DNA of 64,000 bases, taken from NCBI GenBank assembly GCA_932521035.1, contig OW051494.1, forward strand, positions 9,658,001 through 9,722,000, written 5' to 3'. The DNA is from Oscheius dolichura (taxonomy: Eukaryota > Nematoda > Chromadorea > Rhabditida > Rhabditidae). Position 1 is the first letter of the stretch. Each line of letters opens with the position of its first letter. The notes beneath the pieces are model-generated. The model did not search any database, was not told where the DNA came from, and saw only the letters and a program-made list of their open reading frames with translations. This document shows, piece by piece, positions 55,159 through 64,000 of the stretch. The position numbers and the translations under genes are program-made.

Positions 55159-56611
55159 ATGGCCGATCCCCATGTTGCTCTTTCTGGTACCATTTCTGCT
55201 ACCGTAATCACCAGAAAAGTCATTTTAGACGCCATTGGAAGGCTGTACGGCGCCGCTTCAAAAGAAGAAGAAGAAGTGAAATCAGTGACGGCAAAAGCTA
55301 AAAACAGGCGAAGGAAATCATCCCAGCAACCAGTGAAAAAGACGTCCACCGAGACAACGTCCCAGATAAAAACTGTCCCCAAATCTACATCCATATCCAA
55401 ATCAGCGGAGCCGATCCTCTCAACCGAACCTGCCCTCTCGGTCATGTCCTCGTATGTCTCTGGAGATGAGAAGAATTTCGACAAGACACAGTGGGAAGGA
55501 TCGAGATGGGACGGCGGCGACGGCGAGCCCGACCTGGACCGGACTCAACTGTCCGAGACTGCGACCATTGGCACAAATTCCAACGAAGTTCCAAATGTGG
55601 TGAAAGATGGAATGACTACTAGCTACATTGAAAAGTGCTTGCTTCCTCTGCTGGATCTGCCAAACTCGGCTGTGAAGTCTATCACCAAGTCCACCACCAA
55701 GTCCACTTCCAAGTCGCCCTCGAAGTCCGCAGATGAAGACCAATCCGGCTTCGGTAACCAAATCTGCCTCTTTGTGGTAGGTTTTCAAGTCGATTCTTTT
55801 ATTTTTCCGCCTGTATATGAGAGGCACGGTGTTTACATCCGCCCAGAAGGATTTTGCCATTTCAAACGACTGGGGCCGTGCCCGTCCGGCTACAGTAACC
55901 TTATAAAACTTAAAAAAAACTGCAAAGTAACCTTATAAAATTTATAAAAAAGCAAAACTTTGCGCGCGAAACCTTTTGAGCAACAGTGACAGGATTGTCG
56001 ATTTCACTCGATTTTTCTTTGCCGGTTGGCCAATATGCCCCGAAGAGATAACCATATGTTTTGGGGAAAAGACTGGGAAATAATCTTTACTTTTTCAGGT
56101 GAATATTCTCCTCTTCTCCTGTGAGCTGGGCCTTCTTTGTCTCTCGACCATACCCGAAATTAGTGATATCATTCGCTGGGATTTTGCTGATGTCGTGGTC
56201 TACGCTGCTATCCTTAATTTCTTCATTGGTGCTCTGTGCCTCTTCTCCATTTCTCTGGAAATTGTCCTGCTCATTTTAAACAAGGACCGTCAGAAGTGCC
56301 GTGTACCGTTGTTGAAAGGATGGCCCGGCAGGATCGTCCTCCAACTGGCCAAATCCGCCCTCGTCTTCGTCCACATTATTCTGATTCTGCTATGGCGCTA
56401 CAATCACGGGTTACTGTCACTGGCCATAGGCAAAACGTCGCCGGAGGGCCTCGGCGAGTACCAGCAATTCGAAAGAAATACAGTCAAAGCGGTTGTAACG
56501 GTGCTTCTACAACTTCTCCTTCTTCTCTTCGTGGAAACATATCTTCTGTGCTTTGGACCGAGCATCGCGCCAAAGACTGGATCAAAAAAGAAGAGCCTCC
56601 AACAGAAATAG
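55159..56611 (+). CDS. Local membrane-protein family member 2 (MADPH family)
   Basis: Exons 55159-55776 and 56099-56611, phase 0, 376 aa. The first 20 codons are almost identical to member 1 (MADPHVALSGTISATVI), then the N-terminal half diverges into Lys/Ser/Thr-rich sequence with the motif NFDKTQWEGSRWDGGD and a Ser-Lys-Ser-Pro repeat tract (TKSTTKSTSKSPSKS). Exon 2 has four hydrophobic segments (NILLFSCELGLLCLSTI; VVVYAAILNFFIGALCLFSI; ALVFVHIILILLWRY; VVTVLLQLLLLLFVETYLL). ATTCTCCAG precedes the ATG by 16 bases. The intron holds a family E fragment at 55950-56085. Confidence 0.75.
55950..56085 (+). repeat. Inverted-repeat element family E, truncated copy
   Basis: CGCGCGAAACCTTTTGAGCA, ATTGTCGATTTCACTCGATT, CGAAGAGATAACCATATGTT and GGGGAAAAGACTGGG match the right two thirds of the family. 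Confidence 0.6.
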
Positions 56612-56906
56612 AAAACCGTGATTACAAATAAAACTCAGCTTGGGTTATGTTTTGTTCTTCATTTCGTTTTATTATTATCCTTTTCATTTGGGCGGTTTGG
56701 TTGAAAAGTTTGACTTCTCGGCATCCGAGGACTGCCTGTGGTCGAAAAATTCGACTTCTCTTCCCTCCTGGTTGTAAAATTGAACTAGAAGAGTCCAGTT
56801 GGTCGGAAACCTGGTAGGAAGCCGGAAAAGAGATAAAATAACACTTTGATTATCCCAGAAATGTTTATTTCACGTCACAATATGTTTTCCATTTCTTCCT
56901 CCCAGT

Positions 56907-58872
56907 CTATTGCTTCCTCTTGGGTCTCGAGATGATGAAAACCTGGACGGCGACGATTAGAAGATGGAACGGCTGAATGGCCAGGACGGCAATGGATCCA
57001 TCATCGAAGTCATTATCCAAGGCCATGATGGTGATACAGGCACAGAGGAGAATGGCCCTGGCCACGTGGCAGCCGAGCAGCCAGAACCGCCATCGATAGG
57101 GAACTTGGTACTTTGTCGTGTGTCGAATCCTGGCTCCGACTTCTTCGTCCGCTTCGACTTTTTTGACTTGAAAACGAAACACTTCGACAGCAAAAACAGC
57201 ACATATCAGGCTGAAGACGAAGAGCAGGTTGATCAGGGTGAGGAGAAACGGCAGGAACGGGTTGTCAGCAGCTCCACCCCAGACGGACATCGTCACGGCA
57301 CAGAAGCCGCCTTCCACGGCCAGGACAATCAGTTGGAGCTGGAAAATACTCGATTAAAAAAATGAAAAAGGAAATTCGCCCCCTTTTTGACCGCATTACA
57401 GTAACCCAGCCATTTTCGAGGCTTTCTTGTTGAATACGTGATGAGAAATGAGAAATATTCAATCCATTTTTGATCAATAGGACCCAAGGATTCAACAATT
57501 GGGTTCTTATTCGGAAAAAATTGGCAAGTATATCCAGTTAGACCGGCTCGGGTTACGGTACCATATCCTTTGTCAAAATTGTGGGCTACATATTTTTGTG
57601 TTGGGACAGTTCGGATGTTATCGTGGTCATTAGAATCTTCTTGACGTGCTCTCCGACTAGGTCTTTGAATTTTTGAAATTAACCAAAGAATGGCCGAGAT
57701 ACGAGCACAAACGCCCGACACTCCCGTCTACGCCCAAAAACACGCGCGCCGAAAAAAAGGAAGTATGCCTCACTGGGTACTTTAAAAATTGAGAAGATGA
57801 TACTGGCCGGCTTCTCCGGGGTAAGAAGGCTATGGATGAATAAAAACTGAACCTTGGGTCTGTCCTTGAGATGTTCGCCTCTGACTTGTTCCAGTTGTCT
57901 GCCTTCACCAGGCACTCCGCTGCCAACGGCCTCGTAGTCCTTCCCCGGCCCGGTGGGTCCAGTCTTCCTTCTCCGTTGTCCTCCGGTGGTAGGGCACTCC
58001 GAACTGTACAGGTTCCCCCAACGGGTCCGTTCCCACTGGGTCAGGTCAAAGGTTCCCGCTACTGATTCACTCTTACTGTAGTCTTCAGTCTTCCGTTTTG
58101 GGCTCTCCTTCGGCGGGCTCAGGCCTTTGCTCAACTTTTTTTGCTTCGATTTCTTCTGCCTTTTCTCTTTATTTTTCTTCTTCTTCTGGTGATGATGATG
58201 ACGGTCCCTCGATTTGCTGGATTTTCTCCCCTTCTTGGGTGATTTTGACTCTCGGCTCGAGTCGCTGCTGCTGTCGCTGTCTCGTTTGTGCCTGCCTCCT
58301 AACAGCCGTTCAGCTTCGTCTGAAATCGGGATAAAATCATAAATAGCAAATCATAATCAGTAAAATAGCGGTTCCTTCTGATCTGGGACACGATTCTAGC
58401 GTTACAAGCCGTCTACTTCAAATGGTACGGTAGATTCCTGGTTGGTGTTCTGTTTATGGTTTCTTGGCGTTATTTACAGATTTCAAAAGGTGTTGTGGCA
58501 AGATATAGAAGACTAACAAGTAGCCAAGGACAGAATACCGTAATCCATAAAGATTCAACTCGAGTTGAAGCCGTGAAGGGAGGAAATATGGCGCTACCTG
58601 GCAAGGTACGGGTTCTAGCTTCGAAACTTGGCTTTTCTGCTGATAAAATGGGCTACCGTAACCCTGTGATACAGTAACGTTCAAGATAAAAAGTTACAGC
58701 ACAATCCTTTCTTCAATATAAGTATGAAAAAGCACTTTTGCGCCAAATTTCAAGAGAGAATATGCGCCATCGACCAAAAATAGAAGAAGCCGTGAAGTAA
58801 CGTACCAGCGGAGCTCATAGATCGATGTAAAAACTCCGATTTGTAATGTTTACGATTGGCAGAATCAGCCAT
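56907..58872 (-). CDS. Local membrane-protein family member 3
   Basis: Exons (minus) 58872-58806, 58319-57853, 57338-56907; 966 nt, 321 aa, phases agree. The start MADSANRKHYKSEFLHRSMS differs from the MADPH start. Exon 2 is extremely basic (SRDRHHHHQKKKKNKEKRQK) and carries the family motif TFDLTQWERTRWGNLY. Exon 3 has four hydrophobic segments (IVLAVEGGFCAVTMSVWGG; FLLTLINLLFVFSLICAVFA; FWLLGCHVARAILLCACITI; AVLAIQPFHLLIVAVQVFII). The exon 2 donor is GTTCAG. Family C sequence fills much of intron 2. Faces member 2 tail to tail. Confidence 0.75.
57545..57755 (+). repeat. Dispersed repeat family C, copy 4
   Basis: TTGTGGGCTACATATTTTTG, CTTGACGTGCTCTCCGACTA and ACTCCCGTCTACGCCCAAAA. Lies antisense in intron 2 of family member 3. 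Confidence 0.7.
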
Positions 58873-59131
58873 CCACAGAGAAATTGACAACAGACAATGA
58901 AAATACTTCCACTGCTCGGAAAACTTGTTTTTTTGCCGATTCTGACAGGCCAAAAACACTTTATTACCACAGTTTCGCGTTCGCTTTTAAAAACAGAACA
59001 GAACAGAGTAGTTTCCGGGTCCAGAACTTGTCCAAAGGAGTTATTTGGGAGAAGTTGTGTCTGATCTATACGAGATGGTACCTGACTTCTTTCCAGGAGT
59101 TTTTCTAGAAGTTGCGGCCGGGATACATGCT

Positions 59132-59262
59132 GGCCGGCCGTCTTGCACCCGTAAAATCTCGGCAAGACAAAGGTATAAAGGCGTCACAGTTTTATAACAG
59201 TTCGATGATCCTCCTGCCGAGACTTTACGGGTGCAGGGGATCGAATTATCGGAGACCAAGGC
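59132..59262. repeat. Foldback repeat family B, slightly shortened copy
   Basis: Left GGCCGGCCGTCTTGCACCCG and TAAAATCTCGGCAAGACAAA; right CTGCCGAGACTTTACGGGTG and GAGACCAAGGC. Lies between two minus-strand family members. Confidence 0.75.
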
Positions 59263-59438
59263 GGAAAAACAAGCCAGGGTCATCGACATGAAATACTTCA
59301 TGATAAGATTGAAATGAAACGCAGAAGAACGCCTGGAGTCTAGAGATTCCTACAGAGAAGAAGATCAAGTAAAAGAGAAACGAAACGAGAGCAAGAAACT
59401 ATCAGCTTCGATTTTATTTACATTTGTTTTGCTTTTGT

Positions 59439-60443
59439 CTACTTTTCGAAGAATTTGAAAATAATAATGAGCAGTAAGAAGAAGAACACTCCTCCAAAGA
59501 ACCAGAGTTCAATCGTGTTAACACCAAGTTCCATTTTCACATAGAATCCGAACAAAACCATCGCGACACAGACCAGGGGAACTTGGACAAGGTAGAGGCC
59601 GAAAGCAATCCATTTCCATTTTTTTCTTTCTTCGCAGAAACCACACCAGCGAAAAAGATCGACCATTAAAGAACCGAATGAGAGAACGGAAATGATGATA
59701 ATATCGTTGTAGAGCAAGGTTAGTAAGGTTAGCGACTGGTTCTTAGGATCTATACGAATCCACATAAGAACAATATCACCAAAAATCGCTAGCTGCAGCA
59801 TGAAGTATAACATGAAGGTCTGAAATTTAAAAATTAGCGCTTCAAACAAAGCTGAGATTACGTACAAATAGCCTTAGGAAACAACAAGTGTCCTTGCAGC
59901 ATTCTTTACACGACTTTTTCGACTTCGGTTTCTCCTTTCCAGCAGTGGTTGAAGTCTTTTTCTGGCCTTGTTCTCCCGCAGCCATGTCCAGATGTACAGT
60001 ATCGGTGGATCTCTTCGACTTCTGCGTCTTTACCGTCTCCTGAGACCTCTTCAAATTGTCCAGGTGCTCCGCCTGGTCGATGAGGCACAGCTCCCCCCAG
60101 CACGACCTCTCCCATTGCGTCTCGTCGAAGTCTTTCTCATTGCCGGAAAGCGGCGGACCAGTCGCGACTTTGGACAGGTCCTTCGACTTTTTGACCGAGG
60201 ACTCGCTCCTCTGGGTTGGATCTTCTTTGAGGACTTTGGTAGACGGCGTCTGAGATGACCTCTTCCGTGCTTTGCTACCCTTTTGGATCGTCTTTACGCC
60301 TTCTTTTGGATCCACGCCGCCGTGCAGTCTTCCAGTGAGGTCTGAAGTATTTCTATTCAGGGTTCTGTATCAGAAACGGCACCGGAAGGATCCATAGGAC
60401 GGTGGATATACGTGCTGCCAGGAGCAAGATGGGGTTCGGCCAT
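59439..60443 (-). CDS. Local membrane-protein family member 4 (MADPH family)
   Basis: Proposed exons (minus) 60443-60383, 60341-59866, 59819-59439; 918 nt, 305 aa. It starts MAEPHLAPGSTYIHRPMDPS. Exon 2 starts DLTGRLHGGVDPKEG, homologous to ILDPTGRLPGGG of member 1, and carries KDFDETQWERSCWGEL. Before the membrane exon is a Cys cluster (CKECCKDTCCF), a possible palmitoylation site. Exon 3 has four hydrophobic segments. Intron 1 is only 41 nt, and the homologous bases in members 1 and 2 are coding; without splicing here the frame hits a stop. The membrane half is certain, while the first exon is inferred. An SL1 RNA gene lies about 215 bp upstream on the same strand. Confidence 0.65.
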
Positions 60444-60659
60444 CTTCTTCGAAAAACAACTGTAGAATGAAGAAGTCACAGATTACTGAATGAACAAGTC
60501 AATAAACCGTTTTCGCTTCCCATTTCTGATGGAAAATGTCACACAACTTCAACAATACTGGCCTTGTCGAACCAATAGGATCGACACCAGCATCTGAAGA
60601 AGACGTGTCTCCTCTCGGCATCGTCCCTGATCCTGAGAAAGGAAGGTAACGACTGTGTT

Positions 60660-60758
60660 GCTTCCCCTTTGGAGGGAAGCGGTTCCAAAATTCATTCTCA
60701 ACCGCTATTTTCATAGGGTCGGAAGGCAGTTAGTACCTCAAACTTGGGTAATTAAACC
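60660..60758 (-). ncRNA. sls-1: SL1 spliced-leader RNA gene 4
   Basis: Complete SL1 leader at 60758-60737 with GT donor, conserved body, Sm site AATTTTGGA, and hairpin GCTTCCC/GGGAAGC with loop TCCAAAG. The loop differs in all four copies while the stem is kept, which supports function. Upstream bases match the unit at 39.9 kb almost exactly. Confidence 0.95.
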
Positions 60759-60799
60759 GACGAGAATGCCCCGTCACGGCTGATAGGGGACCGTAGCGG

Positions 60800-61445
60800 C
60801 CAAGACCATCCAAGTGGATCTGGCGAAGTTTCATCGCCCTACCCATTTTTTCATTCTTTTTGCTGGATCGCTTTCGTTTCTTTGGTTTGATACCATTCCA
60901 ACAGCGAAGAATTTCGAAGAAAGCAGCTTGAAAATAACGGAAAGCAAGCAATTTTTCGCGTCCCCCTTTTCGCTTCCCAGTTCACATTCCACTCACTTCC
61001 TTTACGGCCAACAGCCGTCTTTTCTGTTCCTTTCCTCATGTTATTTAATTCTTCAATTTCTACCTGGAAATCATACTTTCCCGTCAACAAATAACGATTT
61101 TCAGTCTTCGGGAATGGGCCGGTCGATGGCGCTGCTCTACCCGGAGTAGTCAGAAGAACAAGGAGTCCATCCCGCCTTGATCTGGGGATCAAGCTTGTTT
61201 TTTGTTTGTTTTGTTATTTTAAAGGTAAGAAAGTTTATTCTAACGAAAAGAACACGGTAATTTCAGGCGTTGCCCCGTCTTTTCTCCATTCCAACTTGGT
61301 TTTTCCTGTTATTTTTGTTGTTCCTTCTGTTTTTTATGTTTCAAAGGTAAGCCACTCCTTCAACTTTCCCGAAAACCAACGAAATTTCAGGCGTTGTCCC
61401 GTCTTTTTTACATTCCAACTGGAAATTTTGCACTGTTCAGATATT
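60800..61445 (+). repeat. Mini-exon array F4, head-to-head with SL1 RNA gene 4
   Basis: A leader exon after TTTTCAG at about 61101 (TCTTCGGGAATGGGCC) runs to TTTTAAAG/GTAAG at about 61225. Its phase-2 frame is open (VDGAALPGVVRRTRSPSRLD). Next come units CAG/GCGTTGCCCCGTCTTTTC at about 61267 (80 nt, donor TTTCAAAG/GTAAG) and CAG/GCGTTGTCCCGTCTTTTT at about 61391. The second unit soon meets a stop in the continued frame. Confidence 0.55.
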
Positions 61446-61489
61446 AAAGAAGGTTTGTAGACTTGTTGGAATAGTGTGTTTTTTTTCAG

Positions 61490-61700
61490 TTGACGTCTGC
61501 TTGCAAAATGCCTGAAAATTCTCAGCCATATGCTCCATAGCGGTACCCACCAGCTCAACAGTATCCGGGATCATCTGGTCCCCAATATCCTGGAACTCTA
61601 GTGACCAAGCTCCGATCTGCAGTCCCTACGCCCTCAGTGGTTCTACAAACTCGAACCAGCAGGCCGGCCCTCTTCCAGAGAAACAGAAAGGTTTGGAACA
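61490..61700 (+). pseudogene. Decayed exon with in-frame stop
   Basis: After TTTTTTTCAG an ATG at 61508 opens MPENSQPYAP, then a TAG, then a long open Pro/Gln/Tyr-rich continuation (RYPPAQQYPGSSGPQYPGTL) to a donor CAGAAAG/GTTTGG. The composition continues smoothly across the stop, so this looks like a recently broken exon. Confidence 0.4.
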
Positions 61701-62269
61701 TTTTTACCCGTTGAAAAGCATCTTCAGGAACAGCAATTCTTTCTGACTTCATAAATTTTCAATGGCTTATCAACGGGTACATAAAGGACATGTACCATCC
61801 TTCTTTGAAATTCTTCTGAAGAATACTCAACCACAAGTGTTGCTGCATATAGGGGTAGAAAAAAAACTCGATTTTTATTCAACCCTCAAAGCCAAACTCC
61901 CACCGTATGCTTCCCGTAGCTTGAGACTACTGTCGTTTTACTTGTTATCCCCTTAAAAGTATCCAAATCTCACTATTTTCCACGCTTCTTGAGTCACTTC
62001 CTTCATTTTAATTTTGATTTTTTGCAGTCCGAAAGCGAAGAGTTTTGAATAAAACAGATGAAATTTTCGAATTTCACCTGAAAATAGGGGAAAGCAAGGA
62101 ACTTTTTGCATCGACAAACTTTCGCGTTCCAGCTCTTAGTCCACCGCCCTCTACACCGAACAGCCGACTTCTCTATTGCCTCCTTCCTCATTTAAAAAAT
62201 GTATTGATTTCTCCAATTTCAATCCAAAAAATCCCCCTTTATTTATGGAGTCCTCAAAAATTAACAATT

Positions 62270-62677
62270 TTCAGTCCTCGGAAATGCGTTGGTTGATGGT
62301 GCTGCTCCCTCTGGAGTAGTGAGAAGAACACGAACTCCATCCCGCCCTGTCTTGAAGACCAAACTTCTTTGTTTTGTATTTTTAAAGGTAAGAAAGTCGA
62401 TTCTAACAAAAGGCATACGGTAATTTCAGGCGCTGCCCCGTCTTTCCTCCATACCAACTTGATGTTTTCTGTTGATTTTGTTGTTTCTTCTGTTTTTATG
62501 TTTCAAAGGTAAGACACTCCTCCAATTTCCTAAAAATCAACCAAATTTTAGGCGCTGCCCCGTCTTTTCTACATCCCAAACGGATATTTTCTTCATGTAT
62601 TTATTGCTTGCTGTATTTTTTTTGTTTACAAAGGTAAGAATTTCCTCCCTTTTTTCTCAGACACAACCAATTTTCAG
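62270..62677 (+). repeat. Mini-exon array F5
   Basis: Leader exon after TTTTCAG (TCCTCGGAAATGCGTTGG) to TTTTTAAAG/GTAAG; unit 1 at about 62430 (79 nt) and unit 2 at about 62553 (82 nt), each beginning CAG or TAG/GCGCTGCCCCGTCTTT and ending CAAAG/GTAAG; a third unit at 62678 is fused to unique coding sequence. Unlike F1, F3 and F4, no SL1 gene is adjacent. Confidence 0.6.
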
Positions 62678-63047
62678 GCGCTGCCCCCCTTTTTCTACAT
62701 TCCAACCGGAATTTTCTCGTGATCTATTCACGAAAACAAGGCTGCTGGCTGGCCTCCTGGACCTCTCAAGGGAAAAGTAAACAGCCAATTCTTGGAGAAC
62801 CCAATGATAACAATTTCAATGAGGTAATAATAATATGATATCTTGACTCATAGCTAACGTTTAGGCTGCTATAAAGGCGGATCTCTTTGTTCAGGTTTAC
62901 AACTGGACAAACTACCGTATCCATAGAATATATTCCAATCTGTTCTATCAGCAGAAATTAGAACAGCTGAGCCAGCTAAGGGGTAAGAGAGGAGACCTGA
63001 CTCGTTCTGAATTTGCCAAGGAAGTAGGAAGACCAAGCCATCTATGA
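62678..63047 (+). CDS. Probable 3' end of a gene built on mini-exon array F5
   Basis: Exons 62678-62823 and 62865-63047 join in phase 0 to give 109 codons and a stop. The first begins with the array unit (AAPLFLHSNRNFLVIYS), then unique sequence (KSKQPILGEPNDNNFNE); the second reads AAIKADLFVQVYNWTNYRIH and ends RSEFAKEVGRPSHL. The first exon needs one base from the previous exon. No family is recognised. It suggests the mini-exon loci were once protein-coding. Confidence 0.4.
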
Positions 63048-63059
63048 AAACTGCACACA

Positions 63060-64000
63060 ATGCACATTATCTACTCCTGTCATCCTTTCGTTGAATTAGG
63101 ATAAGAATATATACATGATTCGACTGCTGATGTGATTGCTAGGATCAGGAAACTATAGAATGGAACCAAGTAAGCAACTTTTATTTACTGAAATACTTTT
63201 AAGATAATACCATTGATGGAGAATTATGTGTAATTGGAATTGGACACTATTCGGCACATTCTCTTCCTGTCAATTGGAATCTTTGATCTTTGAATCGTTA
63301 CAAATCCACATCAAACATTACTACTCCGCTGTGAGCGAGTGGTATGATCTCATATTGATCATCTCTCTTCTTCTCAAAGTAAGTAAAATTTCCACCGTGT
63401 TTACAGTCTATCAGGTAAAAGATTGCCCTTTACAGGACAGATTTCGATTTTTAGAATCGCGAGTCGCTATGGAAACCCTGAAGGAAATAACGACATTGTA
63501 AATATAGTTTTGACTTTGGAAAATGCCTAGGAATATGCCGATATTCCAAGAAATGCGTCGACTTATTTCTCGGACGACTTAAACTGGACACTCATCACTG
63601 CTTCCAGGTATTCATATCCACATTTCCAAACAAAAATCTTTTTTTCTAGCCTTCCCAGTGGCCTTCCCAGTGGTCGAGCCCTCCCAAGGGGGCGGGAAAC
63701 TCAATCCCGAACGAACCTTTCTGATTCAAAAATCCAAAAGGGGAATGACTTTGTTCAAGATTATTCCCCTAGAGGACTAGAAGGTCGGAAGGGTGGCCGT
63801 TTATTCTTCAGCGCGATTTTTAGACTTTCCCAGACTCTTTCTGACAGAAATACCCCTTACCCTAGGCAATACCCGAGAACGGAAACCGCTTCCACGAAAA
63901 ATATATTATATTCCGGCCCCAGTCACTGTTGTACCATGTCACCCATTTCTTAGTTCCATATATGTCTTATTGGTCCGATTCTTGGATATAATATAACGTA
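63060..64000. other. Right edge, incomplete gene possible
   Basis: Plus-strand frames at 63226-63390 (SLQIHIKHYYSAVSEWYDLI, hydrophobic end, donor CTCAAAG/TAAG-like) and 63650-63780 (duplicated CTTCCCAGTGGC, then a stop) look like exon fragments, but no model could be closed before the end of the window. Confidence 0.25.

Noticed and set aside
1-64000. CRISPR array, bacterial operon or plasmid features
   Set aside because: No regularly spaced direct repeats with unique spacers; gene structure is spliced and nematode throughout.

Overview
The window is nuclear DNA from a nematode. The clearest evidence is four SL1 spliced-leader RNA genes carrying the 22-nt SL1 leader, a nematode-type 5S rRNA gene, and protein genes with short introns, TTTCAG-type acceptors and nematode family signatures (rabphilin/RBF-1, receptor L-domain proteins, a phospholipase B-like lipase, a small CK1-family kinase, a soluble-type tyrosine phosphatase). 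The SL RNA body downstream of the leader differs from the C. elegans sequence I know, so this is a nematode other than C. elegans. All exon models were built by eye from splice signals and reading phase. Nearly every listed model closes in phase from start to stop.

Layout. 1-2.5 kb: upstream region with no supported gene. 2.5-11.2 kb (+): a 20-exon rabphilin gene with two tRNA genes nested in its introns. 12.0-18.0 kb (-): a YiiX/C92-type papain-like hydrolase, a 10-exon phospholipase B-like GDSL lipase and a CK1-like kinase. 18.9-22.5 kb: a charged-protein gene, tRNA-Leu, and the first SL1 RNA gene with its divergent mini-exon array. 22.7-29.6 kb (-): an 11-exon, about 1487-aa single-pass membrane protein with receptor L-domain-like extracellular repeats and an unusually long cytoplasmic part. 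29.8-31.0 kb: a 1.2-kb inverted-repeat transposon with a 9-bp target duplication. 31.2-33.4 kb (+): a CCCH zinc-finger gene. 35.1-37.0 kb: a 5S rRNA gene and a protein tyrosine phosphatase. 37.4-43.7 kb: a kinase-gene fragment, a small secreted peptide gene, two more SL1 RNA genes, decayed exon arrays and a retroelement gag-like fragment. 44.0-47.7 kb (+): a second receptor L-domain-type gene. 48-60.5 kb: a local family of four membrane-protein genes with variable charged N-termini, embedded in duplicated flanking blocks. 60.6-64 kb: the fourth SL1 RNA gene, more mini-exon arrays and an incomplete gene at the right edge.

The window is rich in short dispersed repeats, at least six families. 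Two patterns deserve attention. A roughly 240-bp foldback repeat (family D) sits inside introns of three different genes, always in the same orientation relative to host transcription. The SL1 RNA genes lie head-to-head with arrays of repeated mini-exons, and two of them lie just upstream of copies of the local membrane-protein family.
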